A DNA stretch of 64,000 nt from Cytophagales bacterium (GTDB taxonomy: Bacteria > Bacteroidota > Bacteroidia > Cytophagales > Microscillaceae): the NCBI GenBank assembly GCA_004293905.1, contig RDZE01000020.1, forward strand, positions 20,388 through 84,387. The letters run 5' to 3'. The position numbers were made by a program, and so were the translations under genes. The notes under the pieces are model-generated. The model searched no databases, had not been told where the DNA came from, and saw nothing but the letters and a program-made list of their open reading frames with translations. Position 1 is the first letter of the stretch, and each line of letters begins with the position of its first letter. Below are positions 25,898 through 34,767 of this stretch, one piece after another.

Positions 25898-26671
25898 ATG
25901 AAAACATTTATAAACGAGCTGCTTGATGAATATGTGGAAAAATTTAACCAACCTCAGTTCATCGCCGCCGACCCTATCAGTATTCCACACCAATACAGTC
26001 AATTACAAGACATAGAAATAGCAGCCCTTTTTGCAGCAGTATTGGCATGGGGCAAAAGAAGCCTCATCATCAAAAAATGCCAAGAATTAATGCAATTAAT
26101 GGACAATAGCCCTTATGATTTTATCAGAAACCACCAAGACCAAGACCTTAAAAGCCTGCTTCACTTCAAACACCGTACTTTTAACACTACTGATTTACTC
26201 TATTTTATTCATTTTTTGCGCCATCACTACCAACAACATCACTCTTTGGAAACCGCTTTTTTACAGCACCATTCTGCCAGTGCATTGCATGTAGGCAAAG
26301 CATTAGAAGGTTTCTTCAGTTATTTTTTTTCATTGCCCGAAGCCCCCACCCGTACCCAAAAACACATCTCTACCCCTGCTAAAAAATCAGCATGTAAGCG
26401 TATTAACATGTTCTTGCGCTGGATGGTACGCAAAGATGACAAAGGAGTAGATTTTGGAATATGGAAAAACATAGCCCCTCACCAATTGATATGCCCTTTG
26501 GATATTCATGTGGAAAGGGTAGCCAAAAAATTGAATTTACTCACCCGTAAAAACCCCGATTGGCAAGCCGCCTTAGCACTTACAGAAAAACTACGACTGC
26601 TCAGCCCTGAAGACCCTGTACGCTACGATTTTGCACTTTTTGGTTTAGGCATTAGCCATTATTTCGACTAA
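25898..26671 (+). CDS. TIGR02757 (DUF2400) family protein
   Basis: 257 residues with no signal peptide. Recognisable marks are DPISIPHQYSQLQDIEIAALFAAVLAWGKR (residues about 26-55), KRINMFLRWMVRKDDKGVDFGIW (about 168-190), and PLDIHVERVAKKLNLL (about 202-217). These recall helix-hairpin-helix DNA glycosylases and suggest a nucleic-acid role, but the family has no assigned function that I know of. It forms a tight pair with the DUF547 gene. Its stop overlaps the convergent 1082-residue protein gene by 4 nt. Confidence 0.9.
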   Translation: MKTFINELLDEYVEKFNQPQFIAADPISIPHQYSQLQDIEIAALFAAVLAWGKRSLIIKKCQELMQLMDNSPYDFIRNHQDQDLKSLLHFKHRTFNTTDLLYFIHFLRHHYQQHHSLETAFLQHHSASALHVGKALEGFFSYFFSLPEAPTRTQKHISTPAKKSACKRINMFLRWMVRKDDKGVDFGIWKNIAPHQLICPLDIHVERVAKKLNLLTRKNPDWQAALALTEKLRLLSPEDPVRYDFALFGLGISHYFD

Positions 26672-29600
26672 AAATCATAGCCAAAAGTGAGATAAAACTT
26701 CGCATCTTTGCTTATGTTATAGTCTTCTATTCCCCAAGCCACATCTAATTTCATATAGTAACCCAAGAGCATCGTTCTGGCACCTAAACCATAACCCGCC
26801 AAAAAAGGATTTTTAAAATTAGTAACAGTTGCATTAAAAGGCACACTCGTTTGTGTAATATTACGCGTATTAGTGCTGTTTTCTCGTGCAAAAGGACTTC
26901 CATCTGTCCAAGCTGTACCAATGTCGAAGAAACTAACAAATTGCAGATTTTTTAAGAAGTTGTTATTAATTCGTTTTCCGAAAAGATATTTCACTAAGGG
27001 CAATCTAAATTCAAAATTTGCCAATAAAAATTGAGAGCCTGACATTTTATTATAGTCAAATCCCCTCATATTGGTTACGTAGCGCAAAAAGAGTAAATTA
27101 GTGTTATTTTGGTCAGGAGCAGTAGCGAGGGCATCATTCTCTCCTGTGTTGCTTGTTTGCGCACCCAGCCAATTGTCCATACCTCCTAAAACATATCGCT
27201 TGGGTGCATTTCCACTGAATTGCCCATAAGAAAGGCGCGTAGCAAAAACAATATCACGATGTATTTTGAAATAATTACGAAGGTCTAAGAGCAAATGATT
27301 AAAACTTTCGGGAGCATCAGAAAGGGCATTATAATTCTCAAACATTGCTTTGGCTCTTGTGCCACGAATCAGATTCATGCCATTGATGCGTGTGTTGTCA
27401 AAAACCCATTCGGCACGCACCCCTACATAGTTAATACGCTGTTGAGGTTGAGCAATGAAAGGGCGTGCTATATTGGTAAATTGTGTGGTAACATAAAAAG
27501 GGCTTACACTCACACGCATTAAGTTCGTAAGAGGGTAACTTACTGTAAATTCTAATTTATCGAGCACATACCGTTGAATAAGTTCTTCACTTGAATTGAG
27601 ATAGATAGAATTTCGTTCATAACGGAAAGTATAATCTAAACGATGTCCCAAAAATTGGTATTCGGCATAGTAACTTGCTTGGCGAAGGTCTAAAACACCC
27701 ATCAAACCTGCCCTTATTTTATGATTTTCTAATAGGTCAGAAGTATTCAGATTGAGCACTACCGAAAAACCGCGCAGAGGATCCATGAAGAAAGAAGTAG
27801 TAATGCCTTCCGTTCTGAATCGGGGTTCATAATCATACGACCCCATAATTTTGATTTCTTTTTTATTGGCGTTTTTTATATTGTTTAGCAGAGTACTTTG
27901 TATTTTGCTGGTAGTTTGATTTTGTTGCTCAATTTGTTGTTCCTTCAAAACATCGGGGTCAAAACTATAATTATCTGTATCTACTTCATCAGGTTTTAGG
28001 GTATTGACTTGGGTGCTAATACTATCTATTTTGAGCGAATCTATGATTATTTTTTCAGGTCTTATGATTTTATTCTGTTGGTATTTCCCTGCTAAAAGTT
28101 CTGCGCGAGGTGTTTTGAATGCGTTGGCTTGTTGCATAAAATCCGTTGTTTTTTTATAATAAGGATAAATGCGTCCTCGTCTAATCATAAAACAAGCCAA
28201 ACTGGTGTTGCCATTATAATTGTTGATGTCATAATTGAGAACACTTTGCCTGTATTGTGTGATAGGTACATTTTGGGCAGTAGTTGTATTGTAGCGGTAC
28301 AATTGATAAATACCGCTTTCATCGTTGAGGTAAACTATGTTCTCATTGTCAAGAATCGTAGGTCTGATTTCGTTGCCGTCAGCCGAGTAAGCGATTCTTT
28401 CTAAACTATTTTTAGATTTTTCGGGATTATAAACAAATAAGTCATAAGTGCCCCAATCTTTGTCATAAGGACCTCTGTCGTCGAATCCATCTACGCGTAG
28501 GGTATCGTCCATGCGGTTAGAACTGAAAACGAATGCTTTGGAGGAATTAGTTAAAAACTGAGGATAAAGGTCATCGTGCCAATCGTCAGTAATTTGCTCT
28601 ACATAGTCAAGTTCTTGGTCGTAGATAAACAAGTCGTTTTGGGCAGTTTTAGAATCACTCTGACCTTTGGCATCGGCACTGAAGATGAAGAAATTGCCAT
28701 CATCTGAAATATCAAAGCCTTTGATTTGATTGACAGAAGCCCATATTTTCTCGAATTGCATTTTTTTATGTGTGTTATAAATGCGCATTTTTGCCGTTCC
28801 TTTTTTATGATACATAAGGGCTATATTGTCATTATTTTGCCATGCCAAAAAGGGGTAAGACAAATCGGGGCGTTGGTAAATGGCATGATAACCAGAGGTA
28901 AAGAGCGTCTTTTTTCTATAATTAGTAAGATTTTGCAAGTATATTTTGTAGCGTCCGCTTTTATTGACAGAGTACGCCGCCCAATTTCCATCGGGGCTTA
29001 TTTTAATATCGCTGTAGGCATTGACTTTGGGGCTGCTATTTTTTAGTTTTTTGTCAAAAATAGCGTCTTCGGCTTTTTCGAGGGTAAGGTTGGTAATTTC
29101 TTCATAGTAAGATTGCCATTGCCTGATAAACTGAGGGTATCTTACGCCTAAAGTACTGCTGATGCTCTGCCGCTCATTACGGATAATGCGTGCCAAATTG
29201 AGTATATTCGAGATATTGTTTTCGCCATATTTTTGGGCTATAAAACTCCAAACAGATTGCCCCGCAAAGATGGCTTCTTGGTCTATGAGTAGGTTGGGCT
29301 TTTTTACTTTTTTCTTCCTTTTGAACATATCGCGCATGTAGTCGTCCATATCCTGACTCCATTCTTCTGCAACATAGGCGGCGGCTCCTCCAATGAACCA
29401 ATCTGAAAAGGCATTGGAATAGGTACTTTGAAGCATATCTTTGAGGCTACCGCCGTACATCATTTCATTGATGAGCATGTAACTTACACCATATAACAAT
29501 TCTTTTTTGAACTCTTCTATAGCCCCTGTGTAAGGGATTTCGGCTTGGGAGTTAAAAAAATTGGTTTGCCCTCCAGTATGAATATGCTCTTTGTCTAAGC

Positions 29601-29916
29601 CTATGTTGCTTTGTTGCATATCCCCAACGGAGTTATAAATGAATATTTTGGAGCGATTGTAGGGCGTATAGCCCAATAAATCAGTGATTTTGTCGAATTC
29701 TGTTTCCAAAAATCTACCTGCAAATTGAGCCAATCTTACGCCTCCGTCATAAAAATAAATATCGAAATTTTCGGTTTTGTAGTTTTTCCAATAGAATTTT
29801 TTGTATTGTACTCTATTTTTTCCAAATTTTTCGTAAGTATTCTGTGCGGTTGTGTGTTTTGCAGCAAAGATTAATAAAATAGATAAACTAAGTGAAAAGA
29901 TAATTTTACGCTTCAT
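26668..29916 (-). CDS. Pseudo-peptidase / PD40 propeller / outer-membrane barrel protein
   Basis: 1082 residues, signal peptide 1-24. Residues about 35-280 resemble a peptidase MA-like gluzincin domain (YKTENFDIYFYDGG, FAGRFLETEFDKITDLLG), but the expected HExxH is replaced by LINEMMYGG, so it is probably inactive. Residues about 300-590 carry WD40-like (PD40) beta-propeller blades (ISPDGNWAAYSVNKSGRYKIYL, DDLYPQF, LVYLNDESGIYQLYRYNT). After an acidic/Gln-rich linker, residues about 690-1082 look like an Omp85/BamA-type barrel ending in the C-terminal aromatic YLTFGYDF. It probably sits in the outer membrane with periplasmic or surface domains; the function is unknown. It is the last gene of a three-gene minus-strand unit (32 nt gap). 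Confidence 0.88.
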   Translation of the reverse strand: MKRKIIFSLSLSILLIFAAKHTTAQNTYEKFGKNRVQYKKFYWKNYKTENFDIYFYDGGVRLAQFAGRFLETEFDKITDLLGYTPYNRSKIFIYNSVGDMQQSNIGLDKEHIHTGGQTNFFNSQAEIPYTGAIEEFKKELLYGVSYMLINEMMYGGSLKDMLQSTYSNAFSDWFIGGAAAYVAEEWSQDMDDYMRDMFKRKKKVKKPNLLIDQEAIFAGQSVWSFIAQKYGENNISNILNLARIIRNERQSISSTLGVRYPQFIRQWQSYYEEITNLTLEKAEDAIFDKKLKNSSPKVNAYSDIKISPDGNWAAYSVNKSGRYKIYLQNLTNYRKKTLFTSGYHAIYQRPDLSYPFLAWQNNDNIALMYHKKGTAKMRIYNTHKKMQFEKIWASVNQIKGFDISDDGNFFIFSADAKGQSDSKTAQNDLFIYDQELDYVEQITDDWHDDLYPQFLTNSSKAFVFSSNRMDDTLRVDGFDDRGPYDKDWGTYDLFVYNPEKSKNSLERIAYSADGNEIRPTILDNENIVYLNDESGIYQLYRYNTTTAQNVPITQYRQSVLNYDINNYNGNTSLACFMIRRGRIYPYYKKTTDFMQQANAFKTPRAELLAGKYQQNKIIRPEKIIIDSLKIDSISTQVNTLKPDEVDTDNYSFDPDVLKEQQIEQQNQTTSKIQSTLLNNIKNANKKEIKIMGSYDYEPRFRTEGITTSFFMDPLRGFSVVLNLNTSDLLENHKIRAGLMGVLDLRQASYYAEYQFLGHRLDYTFRYERNSIYLNSSEELIQRYVLDKLEFTVSYPLTNLMRVSVSPFYVTTQFTNIARPFIAQPQQRINYVGVRAEWVFDNTRINGMNLIRGTRAKAMFENYNALSDAPESFNHLLLDLRNYFKIHRDIVFATRLSYGQFSGNAPKRYVLGGMDNWLGAQTSNTGENDALATAPDQNNTNLLFLRYVTNMRGFDYNKMSGSQFLLANFEFRLPLVKYLFGKRINNNFLKNLQFVSFFDIGTAWTDGSPFARENSTNTRNITQTSVPFNATVTNFKNPFLAGYGLGARTMLLGYYMKLDVAWGIEDYNISKDAKFYLTFGYDF

Positions 29917-29948
29917 AATGTTGTTTTTCGTCTTAAATAGCTAAACAA

Positions 29949-30716
29949 TTATTCGACCCTATCGGTTTGGAAAACATACTTGATTTCTGTGCTTGGGTCT
30001 ATTTCTGTACCTAAAAGTAAGGTGTCGGAGCCCTCGCCTGCCTGCAAATCGAAATAGAGTAGGTATTGTTTTTCTTGTGTGTGATGGCGTGCTAATACAT
30101 GGCGCATTTCGCCGTTGCCTTTTACAAAACTATATTCATCGGCTTTAAAATTAAAACTGCCAATGTCTTTCATTTTCCATTGACCTTGTGCTAAGGTATG
30201 TTCGGTGGCATTTTGAGGTAGTTCGAAAAGCACTTCGGCGGTTTGTTCGCTGTCTGCAAATACCATCGCAGGTCCGGGTTTTTCGTCTGTGCCTGCAAAA
30301 AAAGGTGTCAGCGCGGTATCACAATGCACTTGTTCAAACATAAACCAAATGATGCTTTGCCCTTCACCGCGTGGCATACTGACAAGTAGGCGATTGTTAT
30401 CGAGTGTAATAATAGGAAAATAACGCCCCGTAGCTATGTGATTATCGCCCTCCCATGTCATTTCTACCAACCGCATTTTACCTACAGTTTCATAGTTTCT
30501 ATCCCAAAATATGACCAAATTGCCCCTTTTTAATAGTTCTAACTGCTCATAGACACTTTTATCCATAAATGCCAATTCGTCTTCCCATTTTTTCTTTTCC
30601 ATTTTTTTTACATATTTTTTCTCTTTGTCATATTTTCTATACAATTTAATGGCTGATATGACTCCAACAATGACTGCTATCCAACCAAAGTAGTAAAAAG
30701 TGTATGCCCAAAACAT
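29949..30716 (-). CDS. Hypothetical membrane-anchored protein
   Basis: 255 residues. One N-terminal membrane helix (about 4-22, FYYFGWIAVIVGVISAI), then a lysine-rich coiled segment (KYDKEKKYVKKMEKKKWEDEL), then a soluble strand-rich domain of about 190 residues ending near DRVE. I do not recognise the domain. The helix-then-basic order suggests the soluble part could be cytoplasmic by the positive-inside rule. It lies between the serine-tailed membrane protein (50 nt) and the propeller/barrel protein (32 nt), so the three are probably one transcription unit. Confidence 0.7.
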   Translation of the reverse strand: MFWAYTFYYFGWIAVIVGVISAIKLYRKYDKEKKYVKKMEKKKWEDELAFMDKSVYEQLELLKRGNLVIFWDRNYETVGKMRLVEMTWEGDNHIATGRYFPIITLDNNRLLVSMPRGEGQSIIWFMFEQVHCDTALTPFFAGTDEKPGPAMVFADSEQTAEVLFELPQNATEHTLAQGQWKMKDIGSFNFKADEYSFVKGNGEMRHVLARHHTQEKQYLLYFDLQAGEGSDTLLLGTEIDPSTEIKYVFQTDRVE

Positions 30717-30766
30717 ATATTTAAAACGATAATTTATTGAATTGTTGATAAATATTTTTTACGAAT

Positions 30767-32302
30767 TTATTTCTTTTTCGAACCCCAAGATTTAGAATCA
30801 GAGCGAGTTGATGATTTCGAGCCACTGCTCCAAGAAGATTTACTACTTGAAGAAGAAGAAGAGGACGATGATGATGACGATTTGTAACCACTGCTGCTTG
30901 ATGACGAGGACGATGATTTATAGCCACTGCTCGATGACGAGGAGGACGATGATGATTTATAACTACTGCTTGAAGAAGACGATGATGAGGAGGAAGAACT
31001 GCCTGAGTAATAACCTCCACTTGAGTTGTTAGAAGAAGAGGAAGAACTTGAGTATTTTTTAGGAGGGAATACTAAATCATAGGCTTGGCTGATGAAACGC
31101 TCTCCATCGGCAATTTTTTCATTGGCATCATTCCAATTGCTGGCTTGTAAAAAAGACGAAGATTGTGTCTGTGCAGTTTCGGCTAAGCTAAGATTCGCTT
31201 TTACCAAACTCAATTCATCAGCAGTCAGGCTTACCGCATTCATAGAGCTTTTGATGGTCGTGATACGGTCTTTGATGCTTTGTGCGCGTGCATTCCAAGC
31301 ATCGAAGTTACTTTTTATAGTGTTATATTCTTTTTCGGCAATTTCAAGAGCTGTCTGACCTTCCATAGATTCCAACACTGAACCCACATAGTCTTGTTGT
31401 TGAAGTAAAAGATTGCTTTTATTCCAGTGTTCTTCTGCTTTTTGGGTAAAAGAAAGACTGGATTTCAGGAGATTATCTGTGGTAAAAACAGGATATTTGC
31501 TGTTGAGCCTATAGTTATTTTTCAATATGGCTATATCTCTTTTGAGTTTTTCTAATTCGATAGGGGCATTTTTAGGGGCATCTTTGCATATCGCAACCCT
31601 GTTTTTGATGATTGAGAAGGTACTATCAAGACTTTTTTCGTTTTGTTTTAGTGTAGTTACCAAATTATAAACTTCTTTATAAGTAGCTTTGCCCCAATTT
31701 TTATTTTTATCGAAGTAACTTTCTAAACTCAAAAAAGTAAGCGTATGAGTTCCTTTAGCGTTCTCTGTAGTAGAGAGTTGTTTAAGAAGCACCTCTTTAT
31801 ACATCGGTTTCATGGGTATTTGGTCTATAGTTGCCTTTAGGTCTTCTTCTGTAGTACTATAGCTTTTCCATTTGTCTTTTTGTTTGCTTACTTGTGTGTA
31901 GGCATCTTTTTTTAGTATTTCGTACATTGCCACATTGCCTTTTGTGCGCTCCAATAAATAGCGTTGTGAATTTAGGGTAGCATAAAGTTCTGCTAAAGTA
32001 TTGAATGAGGTGAAGTAACCATTATAATTGTTACTGATTTCCTTCCAACGTTTTTGGTAATAACTCACATCTGCTTTTATTTCAGTAGCTTCTCCTTTAT
32101 CGTACCACTCAAAAATACTATTAGATTTTGCCAAATAATTCATTATTTCCGCATGTTGTTCATAACTATTGCGAATACTTTGCATTAGAGAATAAGGAGC
32201 TAAAACATAAATCATAAAAAGCCCCACACCCAACCATGTAGCTGCGCGTCTAACCTGCTTTTTATTTCCGTTTATAAAATCTTTCCAAAAAGGCGTTTCC
32301 AT
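30767..32302 (-). CDS. Membrane protein with coiled coils and a poly-serine C-terminal tail
   Basis: 511 residues from the ATG at 32302 (METPFWKDF). The frame extends 74 codons further but that overlaps the divergent HD-domain gene and its promoter. One membrane helix lies at about 21-42 (AATWLGVGLFMIYVLAPYSL). Residues about 50-400 are mostly alpha-helical with Lys/Glu/Gln-rich coiled-coil potential. The last 96 residues (about 416-511) are mostly Ser in runs separated by GYK or SYK, and end in a basic GSKKK. Length of the tail probably varies between strains. No domain recognised; a scaffolding or wall-spanning role is only a guess. First gene of the unit. Confidence 0.8.
   Translation of the reverse strand: METPFWKDFINGNKKQVRRAATWLGVGLFMIYVLAPYSLMQSIRNSYEQHAEIMNYLAKSNSIFEWYDKGEATEIKADVSYYQKRWKEISNNYNGYFTSFNTLAELYATLNSQRYLLERTKGNVAMYEILKKDAYTQVSKQKDKWKSYSTTEEDLKATIDQIPMKPMYKEVLLKQLSTTENAKGTHTLTFLSLESYFDKNKNWGKATYKEVYNLVTTLKQNEKSLDSTFSIIKNRVAICKDAPKNAPIELEKLKRDIAILKNNYRLNSKYPVFTTDNLLKSSLSFTQKAEEHWNKSNLLLQQQDYVGSVLESMEGQTALEIAEKEYNTIKSNFDAWNARAQSIKDRITTIKSSMNAVSLTADELSLVKANLSLAETAQTQSSSFLQASNWNDANEKIADGERFISQAYDLVFPPKKYSSSSSSSNNSSGGYYSGSSSSSSSSSSSSSYKSSSSSSSSSSGYKSSSSSSSSSGYKSSSSSSSSSSSSSKSSWSSGSKSSTRSDSKSWGSKKK
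30770..31057 (-). repeat. Serine-codon low-complexity tract
   Basis: A tract of nearly uninterrupted serine codons using both TCN and AGY, with three GYK/SYK spacers. Mixed codon use suggests selection for serine rather than a simple trinucleotide expansion. Confidence 0.8.
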
Positions 32303-32364
32303 AAGAGTAGTGAATTTGAATCGAAAAAACTTTCCAAGAATTAGGTTAAAATTAGTATTTTTTT

Positions 32365-32393
32365 TTTGAATATACAAATTTTTTCTATTTTTG
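32365..32393 (+). promoter_or_regulatory. Candidate promoter of the lipid A operon
   Basis: TTTG (32365-32368), 17 nt, TATTTTTG (32386-32393) resembles the Bacteroidota promoter, though the spacer is two bases short. The -7 box lies 14 nt upstream of the HD-domain ATG at 32408. Confidence 0.45.
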
Positions 32394-32407
32394 ACAGAAA
32401 TGTTGCT

Positions 32408-33631
32408 ATGAATAAAGCCAAAATCATCAACGACCCCGTTTATGGATTTATCAAAATCCCTACTCCATTGCTCTATGACCTCATTGCGCACCCATTTTTT
32501 CAACGTTTGAGGCGCATTAGGCAATTAGGGCTTGCGGAGTTCGTATATCCGGGAGCTATTCATACACGTTTTCATCATGCCTTAGGAGCAATGCACCTCA
32601 TGGGGGTTACTTTAGAAACCCTACGCACTAAACACATAGACATCAGCCCTCAAGAAATGGAAGCCGCCCAGATAGCCATTTTATTGCACGACATAGGGCA
32701 CGGACCCATGTCGCATGCTTTAGAATATAGCCTCCTTGACAATATAGACCATGAGCAAATTTCACTCCTTTTTATGAAAGCACTCAACCAAGAGTTTAGT
32801 CAAGCACTCAGTTTAGCCATAGCCATGTTTGAGGGCAAATATCACCGAAAGTTTTTCCAACAACTCATCTCAAGCCAATTAGACATAGACCGTATGGACT
32901 ACCTTCAGCGCGATTGCTTCTTCACGGGGGTTTCTGAGGGTGCTATCGGTGCAGATAGAATCATCAAGATGCTCACTGTAGCCAATGACGAATTAGTAGT
33001 AGAAGAAAAAGGCATCTACAGCATCGAGAATTTTCTTACAGCGCGCCGCCTCATGTATTGGCAAGTATACCTACACAAAACCAACCTATGCGCAGATAAA
33101 ATGCTAACCGCGACCCTCGCCCGCCTAAGACAATTACTAAAACAAAATATAGAAATAGAAATACCACACGCCTTAGAGCCCTTTCTAAAAAATATACACA
33201 GCCAAAACGATTTTACTCAAAACCCACAACTCCTCCAACACTTCGCAAATATAGACGACACCGATATATGGCAAGGGCTGAAAATGTGGCAACACCAAAA
33301 ACAAGATGCCGTATTAGCCACCTTAGCCAAACGAATTTTAGAACGAAAACTCTATAGCACTTTCATTTCTGCCGAAAAACCTGAAAAAGATTACATAAAA
33401 AGTATAAAAAAAGAAATAATCTCTAAATTTGGAATTCGAAAAGAAGATATAGACTTTTTTATCCTACAAGGCTCTATTAGCAATGAAGCCTACTTAGCTA
33501 AAAAAGACACTATCAATATCATCAACAAAAAAGGACAAATACAAGACATCGCACAAGCCTCCGACCTGCCCAACATTAAAGCACTGAGGAAAATTGTAAA
33601 AAAATACTATCTTTGTTATATAAATTATTGA
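32408..33631 (+). CDS. HD-domain phosphohydrolase (dNTPase-like)
   Basis: 407 residues from the ATG at 32408. HD metal site: [11 protein letters not shown] (first His), [13 protein letters not shown] (HD pair) and the later Asp in [13 protein letters not shown], all intact. Arginines in [11 protein letters not shown] and [20 protein letters not shown] follow the YwfO/SAMHD1-like dNTP-triphosphohydrolase group. It may hydrolyse dNTPs or another nucleotide. The C-terminal part (about 300-407) is lysine/glutamate-rich. lpxD starts 2 nt after its stop, so it is co-transcribed with lipid A genes; the reason for this coupling is unknown. Confidence 0.88.
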   Translation: MNKAKIINDPVYGFIKIPTPLLYDLIAHPFFQRLRRIRQLGLAEFVYPGAIHTRFHHALGAMHLMGVTLETLRTKHIDISPQEMEAAQIAILLHDIGHGPMSHALEYSLLDNIDHEQISLLFMKALNQEFSQALSLAIAMFEGKYHRKFFQQLISSQLDIDRMDYLQRDCFFTGVSEGAIGADRIIKMLTVANDELVVEEKGIYSIENFLTARRLMYWQVYLHKTNLCADKMLTATLARLRQLLKQNIEIEIPHALEPFLKNIHSQNDFTQNPQLLQHFANIDDTDIWQGLKMWQHQKQDAVLATLAKRILERKLYSTFISAEKPEKDYIKSIKKEIISKFGIRKEDIDFFILQGSISNEAYLAKKDTINIINKKGQIQDIAQASDLPNIKALRKIVKKYYLCYINY

Positions 33632-33633
33632 GA

Positions 33634-34722
33634 ATGAAATTTACTGTATCACAAATAGCACAGATGATTCAAGGCAAAGTAAGCGGAAACGGCGACTTGC
33701 TCATCTCAAAATTAGCCAAAATAGACGAAGACGCCTCCGAAGAAAGCATCTGTTTTCTGGGCAATAGCAAATATGAAAATTACATATACACCACTTCAGC
33801 CGCCGCTGTCATAGTTGCCGAAACCTTCGAAGCCAAAAAAGAAGTCCTTACTACCCTCATTATCGTCAAAGACCCCTACCTTGCCTTTACTACCCTGCTC
33901 GAGCAATATGAAAAATTACTCAACCACCACCCCACAGGCATAGAATCACCCAGTTTTATAGATACTACAGCCCAATATGGTGAAAATATTTACATAGGGG
34001 CTTTCAGTTATATAGGCAAAAATGTAAAAATAGGCAAAAATGTAAAAATATACCCCCACGTATTCATCGGTGAAAACGTAACCATTGGCGACAATACCAC
34101 CCTCTATGCAGGCGTAAAAATATACTACCACTCCATCATTGGTAACCACTGCACATTGCACGCAGGCGTAGTAGTCGGAGGCGATGGCTTCGGATTTGCA
34201 CCCCAAACCGATGGCACTTACAAAAATATACCTCAATTAGGCAACGTTATCATACACGATTATGTAAACATTGGTGCCAATACCACCATAGACCGCGCTA
34301 CCATTGGAGCTACAGTCATTCAAAAAGGGGTAAAAATAGACAACCTCGTACAAATAGGACACAATGTAGAAATCGGAGAACACACTGTTATTTCTGCCCA
34401 AACAGGTATTTCAGGCTCATGCAAAATAGGTAAATACTGTCGTATAGGAGGGCAAGTAGGCTTTGCAGGACATCTCGAAATAGCCGATAACACACAAATA
34501 GGCGCACAATCAGGCATCAATAGCTCAGTAGAAAAACAAGGAGCTACCATACAAGGATACCCCGCCTTCGATTACAAAGGTTTTATGAAATCATCGGTTG
34601 TGTTCAGACAATTGCCAGAACTAAAAAAGAAAGTAGAAAGACTCGAAAAACAACAAGTAGCTATAGAAGAACTCGATGCCATAAAAAAATTATTAGAACA
34701 AATGAAAGCTAAGTTTGAATAA
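33634..34722 (+). CDS. lpxD: UDP-3-O-acylglucosamine N-acyltransferase LpxD
   Basis: 362 residues from the ATG at 33634 ([14 protein letters not shown]). An N-terminal uridine-binding domain (1-95) leads into a left-handed beta-helix of hexapeptide repeats (about 100-310; [28 protein letters not shown]) with the likely catalytic His in [12 protein letters not shown] coiled C-terminal helix ([12 protein letters not shown]) closes the trimer. It adds the second acyl chain in lipid A synthesis in the cytoplasm, using acyl-ACP. It is followed by lpxC/fabZ and lpxA in one operon, as is usual in this phylum. Confidence 0.97.
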   Translation: MKFTVSQIAQMIQGKVSGNGDLLISKLAKIDEDASEESICFLGNSKYENYIYTTSAAAVIVAETFEAKKEVLTTLIIVKDPYLAFTTLLEQYEKLLNHHPTGIESPSFIDTTAQYGENIYIGAFSYIGKNVKIGKNVKIYPHVFIGENVTIGDNTTLYAGVKIYYHSIIGNHCTLHAGVVVGGDGFGFAPQTDGTYKNIPQLGNVIIHDYVNIGANTTIDRATIGATVIQKGVKIDNLVQIGHNVEIGEHTVISAQTGISGSCKIGKYCRIGGQVGFAGHLEIADNTQIGAQSGINSSVEKQGATIQGYPAFDYKGFMKSSVVFRQLPELKKKVERLEKQQVAIEELDAIKKLLEQMKAKFE

Positions 34723-34767
34723 TTAAATAAATTTGCAACCAAAAAAATAGGAAGTCAGGATTTTACC

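Noticed and set aside
30721..31020. 99-codon His/Arg/Leu-rich minus-strand frame at the serine tract
   Set aside because: It is the shifted-frame translation of the serine codons, not a separate gene.
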